64,000 nt of DNA from assembly GCF_000820145.1 (NCBI RefSeq), contig NZ_CDBW01000039.1, forward strand, positions 1 to 64,000, in the 5' to 3' direction. Both the position numbers and the translations under genes were made by a program. Of this stretch, positions 61,699 through 64,000 are shown in pieces (within the stretch, counting starts at the first letter, position 1; each line of letters begins with the position of its first letter). The notes under the pieces were generated by a model. That model did not search any database. It was given only the letters and a program-made list of their open reading frames with translations, and was not told the DNA's origin. This DNA is from Aeromonas sobria (GTDB lineage: Bacteria > Pseudomonadota > Gammaproteobacteria > Enterobacterales > Aeromonadaceae).

Positions 61699-62418
61699 AT
61701 GGCGCAAAGCGTGGTTGTGATTGGAGCTGGGGGTGGCATAGGTCAAGCTCTGGTGACGCAATGGCTGGCCACAGGAGCCAACAAGGTCATTGGCATCAGT
61801 CGTCAGCAAGCCCCCGTCGGGTTTGCTGATCCCCGCCTGCATTGGCTCTCTTGTGACTACAGTGACCAGCAGATTAGCCACTGCGTCACTCAAATTGTCG
61901 CCCTGGCCCCCAACTTGCGTCATCTGGTGATCTGCAACGGCCTCCTGCATCAGGGAGAGATCCAGCCAGAGAAGCGGCTCGAAGCACTCAATCTCGATGC
62001 CATGACCCAGCTCTACCAGACCAACGCCTTGCTACCGCTGCGCTGGATCAGTCAGTTGTTACCGCTGTTTGGCCGCGAGCCCTGCACCCTGGCCGTTCTC
62101 AGTGCCCGGGTCGGCAGCATTGGCGACAACCGCGCTGGCGGCTGGTATGGCTATCGCGCATCCAAGGCCGCCCTCAACATGCTGCTCAAGTCTGCCGCCA
62201 TCGAGTTGGCTCGGCGGGCCCCCGGGGTCAAATTGCTGGCCTTCCATCCCGGCACCACGGATACCCCGCTCTCCCGCCCGTTTCACGCCAATGTACCGGC
62301 GGGAAACGTGCAGAGTCCCGAGCAGGTAGCCAACCATCTGGTTAACCTGATGAACCGGCTGCAACCGGATGGCGCACTGAGCTTTCTCGACTGGCAGGGC
62401 AAACCTATCGAGTGGTAG
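61699..62418 (+). CDS. SDR-family oxidoreductase, C-factor-like
   Basis: 239 residues. Cofactor motif VVIGAGGGIGQALV, then CNGLLHQG. The catalytic Ser and Tyr/Lys are in LSARVGSIGDNRAGGWYGYRASKAALN. The C-terminal part (HPGTTDTPLSRPFHANVP, LSFLDWQGKPIEW) matches the SDR group that includes Myxococcus CsgA and similar proteins. Substrate unknown. Its 3' end overlaps tmcA by 14 bp tail to tail. Confidence 0.85.
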   Translation: MAQSVVVIGAGGGIGQALVTQWLATGANKVIGISRQQAPVGFADPRLHWLSCDYSDQQISHCVTQIVALAPNLRHLVICNGLLHQGEIQPEKRLEALNLDAMTQLYQTNALLPLRWISQLLPLFGREPCTLAVLSARVGSIGDNRAGGWYGYRASKAALNMLLKSAAIELARRAPGVKLLAFHPGTTDTPLSRPFHANVPAGNVQSPEQVANHLVNLMNRLQPDGALSFLDWQGKPIEW

Positions 62419-64000
62419 GGGAACTCAACAGACGCGCCAGCAGCGCCCGCAATCCCTTGATCACGGCGGGCTTGCCCGCCAGCTGCAACCTCGCGGCCAA
62501 GACTCCCCAGTCTGCGTATTGCCAGATGGTGGCGATCAGCATTTGGCGCTCGTCAGGGGTGAGCGAAGCCAGCACAGCCAGATGACGCGCCAGCCACAAC
62601 TGCAAGCTGAATTGGCACAATTCGAAGGGCTTGTGATGCAGGGCAAAACATTCAATCTCATCGCGCTCAAACTCGCCAAGCTCCGGCGCGGTGACGATAG
62701 AACCTTGCAGGCATTGCCATACCAACTCTGGATCCAACGCGTTCAACTCGCCCGCCAGCAGGGTCGGCAGCTGGCGTGCGAATCTCTGCTGCCACTGGGC
62801 CAGTTCGGGCTCATGCTCGGGTTTCAGCGCCTTTAGCAGCAAGGCAGCGTGGCAGCCGCTGGCGGCATCCCGCTGCAAACCGATGCGCAGCACCGTCAGC
62901 CCGGCCTTGCGCCAGAAGGGGAGCAGATCGGCGCTGGCTGAAAAAGCAGAGCCGAGGTAGTCGATGCCCGCCTGACGATAATGCTCCTCAAGTTTGCCAA
63001 GCAGCTGCGAACCCAACCCGTGGCGATGCAGCTCGGGATGGATGGCGATACGCATCACCCGGGCATAACTGCGCGCCCCCGCCGTTTTGAAACCGGCGTG
63101 GGCCAGCAGCGACTGGGGCAGCAGATGGCCGCGCGGGCGGCGGCGCCCGGCCCAGATCGCCTCGGCAAGTTCAGGATCTATCTCCCCTTCCCGTGCCACC
63201 AGCGCCACCCCCAGCAAGCTCGCATCCTGCTCCAGCAGATGGATGTCGAGATCCGGGCTCTCCAGCAGGGATCTGAGATCGCTCGGCGTGGTCTGGTAGT
63301 GGGCCAGCACCAACAAGCCGAACAGCTGATTGAGCAGTGACTCGTCGCTCGCCAGCGCCTCCTGACTGACCAGACGCCAGCGTGGGCTGGTCGGTGGCAA
63401 GGGCGCAGCCACTTCGGCATTGAGGCCGAGCAGACGGAAGATCAGCGGCTCCAGCGGATCGCTTTCACTCCAGCGGATCGGTTCACCCAAGTGGATCTCC
63501 TGCCAATCTGGCGTCTGACTATCCAGTACCCGCTTGAAGCGCAGGTGAAAACCGCGCCCCGTCCCCTCGTAACCGTGCTCGGTGGTGGCAAACACGATGC
63601 GGCTGTGGCGAGCCAGCATGGCTTCAAGCAGCGGGGTCGGAATGGCAGCCGCTTCATCCACCAGCAGCAGGTCAGGTTGCAATGCTTCGTGCACCAGCCG
63701 ATCTGGCGAGCAGTAGCTCAGTCCCGCCAGCTGTTCCGGCTTGTGTTCCAGCGTGCTATCGAGCCCGCGAGCGGCGTGGGCAAACAGGGTTGCCACCGTC
63801 GCCTGCGAGGGGGCCGTCACCACTATGTTCAGCTCGGGCTGCTGACGCAGCAGCTCGGCGGCAGCCAGCCCCAGCAGCGCACTCTTGCCACGGCCGCGGT
63901 CGGCGCTCAGCACCAGCGGGCGGCGGCGATGGCCGTGCAACACCTTGTGGATGGCGGGCAGCGCCCGGGCCTGATCGCAGCTCAATGCGCGCTCGGACCC
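62405..64000 (-). CDS. tmcA: tRNA(Met) cytidine acetyltransferase TmcA, N-terminus beyond the window
   Basis: About 532 residues are visible and the frame stays open at position 64000, so the N-terminal domain is cut off. Helicase-like P-loop SADRGRGKSALLGL, Walker B LLVDEAAAIP and ATTEHGYEGTGRGF are followed by a GNAT acetyltransferase domain (MRIAIHPELHRHGLGSQLL for acetyl-CoA). It makes N4-acetylcytidine at the wobble base of elongator tRNA-Met. In-frame TTG at 63985 is not the real start. Confidence 0.95.
   Translation of the reverse strand, partial: GSERALSCDQARALPAIHKVLHGHRRRPLVLSADRGRGKSALLGLAAAELLRQQPELNIVVTAPSQATVATLFAHAARGLDSTLEHKPEQLAGLSYCSPDRLVHEALQPDLLLVDEAAAIPTPLLEAMLARHSRIVFATTEHGYEGTGRGFHLRFKRVLDSQTPDWQEIHLGEPIRWSESDPLEPLIFRLLGLNAEVAAPLPPTSPRWRLVSQEALASDESLLNQLFGLLVLAHYQTTPSDLRSLLESPDLDIHLLEQDASLLGVALVAREGEIDPELAEAIWAGRRRPRGHLLPQSLLAHAGFKTAGARSYARVMRIAIHPELHRHGLGSQLLGKLEEHYRQAGIDYLGSAFSASADLLPFWRKAGLTVLRIGLQRDAASGCHAALLLKALKPEHEPELAQWQQRFARQLPTLLAGELNALDPELVWQCLQGSIVTAPELGEFERDEIECFALHHKPFELCQFSLQLWLARHLAVLASLTPDERQMLIATIWQYADWGVLAARLQLAGKPAVIKGLRALLARLLSSPTTR

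Noticed and set aside
63983..63985. TTG as the start of tmcA
   Set aside because: The frame stays open to the window edge (G-S-E-R-A-L precedes it), and TmcA needs a longer N-terminus.
1..64000. tRNA or rRNA genes
   Set aside because: No cloverleaf-type sequence or rRNA signature was noticed in the intergenic regions; not searched by software.

Overview
The window is bacterial chromosome, GC-rich with a few AT-rich islands. Its gene content and gene order point to a gammaproteobacterium, most likely Aeromonas. The grounds are the block nudF-yqiB-cpdA-yqiA-parE with parC behind it and tolC facing away (the enterobacterial/Aeromonas order), menFDHBCE opposite menA, mtlADR, hldE, dbpA, a CheV, an M9-type collagenase and a truncated tmcA at the right edge. 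This genus call is inference from synteny and family knowledge; no database search was possible.

Layout. 1-2.6 kb: a LysR regulator facing two dehydrogenase genes, the second broken by a one-base deletion in a G run. 2.9-5.4 kb: a compact four-gene operon made of a minimal J-domain protein and three proteins I cannot assign. 5.5-9 kb: a POT-type peptide transporter, a small VOC protein and stretches of a composite palindromic repeat that forms a 376-bp tandem. 9.1-10 kb: an AT-rich orphan gene with a glycine-zipper N-terminus. 10-17 kb: topoisomerase IV (parC, parE) and the yqiA/cpdA/yqiB/nudF operon. 17-21 kb: tolC, hldE and a lipid A acyltransferase. 21.5-25.8 kb: mannitol operon mtlADR with four CRP-like sites. 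26-38 kb: antiporter, DnaJ-related protein, MscS-like and ZntB transporters, YaiI, YdjM-like, NupC, DbpA, small proteins and a PepSY membrane protein. 37.6-46 kb: menaquinone synthesis.

46.2-54.8 kb is the most distinctive accessory region. A ToxR/CadC-like membrane regulator converges on a six-gene chaperone-usher fimbrial operon. Divergent from that operon, a c-di-GMP-I (GEMM) riboswitch precedes a tiny pilin-like secreted protein. An RBS-sequestering hairpin suggests translational control, so c-di-GMP signalling and fimbriation may be joined here. 55-64 kb: secreted collagenase, SanA-like protein, a Fur-box-headed TPR/sodA operon, cheV, an SDR and the 3' part of tmcA.

Small-scale remodelling recurs. 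The menB start codon region and the ykgJ-like 3' end are each partly duplicated, and the copies differ almost only at silent sites. That suggests recombination between diverged alleles rather than fresh duplication. The best candidates for something undescribed are the J-protein operon, the riboswitch-controlled mini-pilin next to the fimbrial operon, the glycine-zipper orphan, and the leader ORF fused in front of menB.
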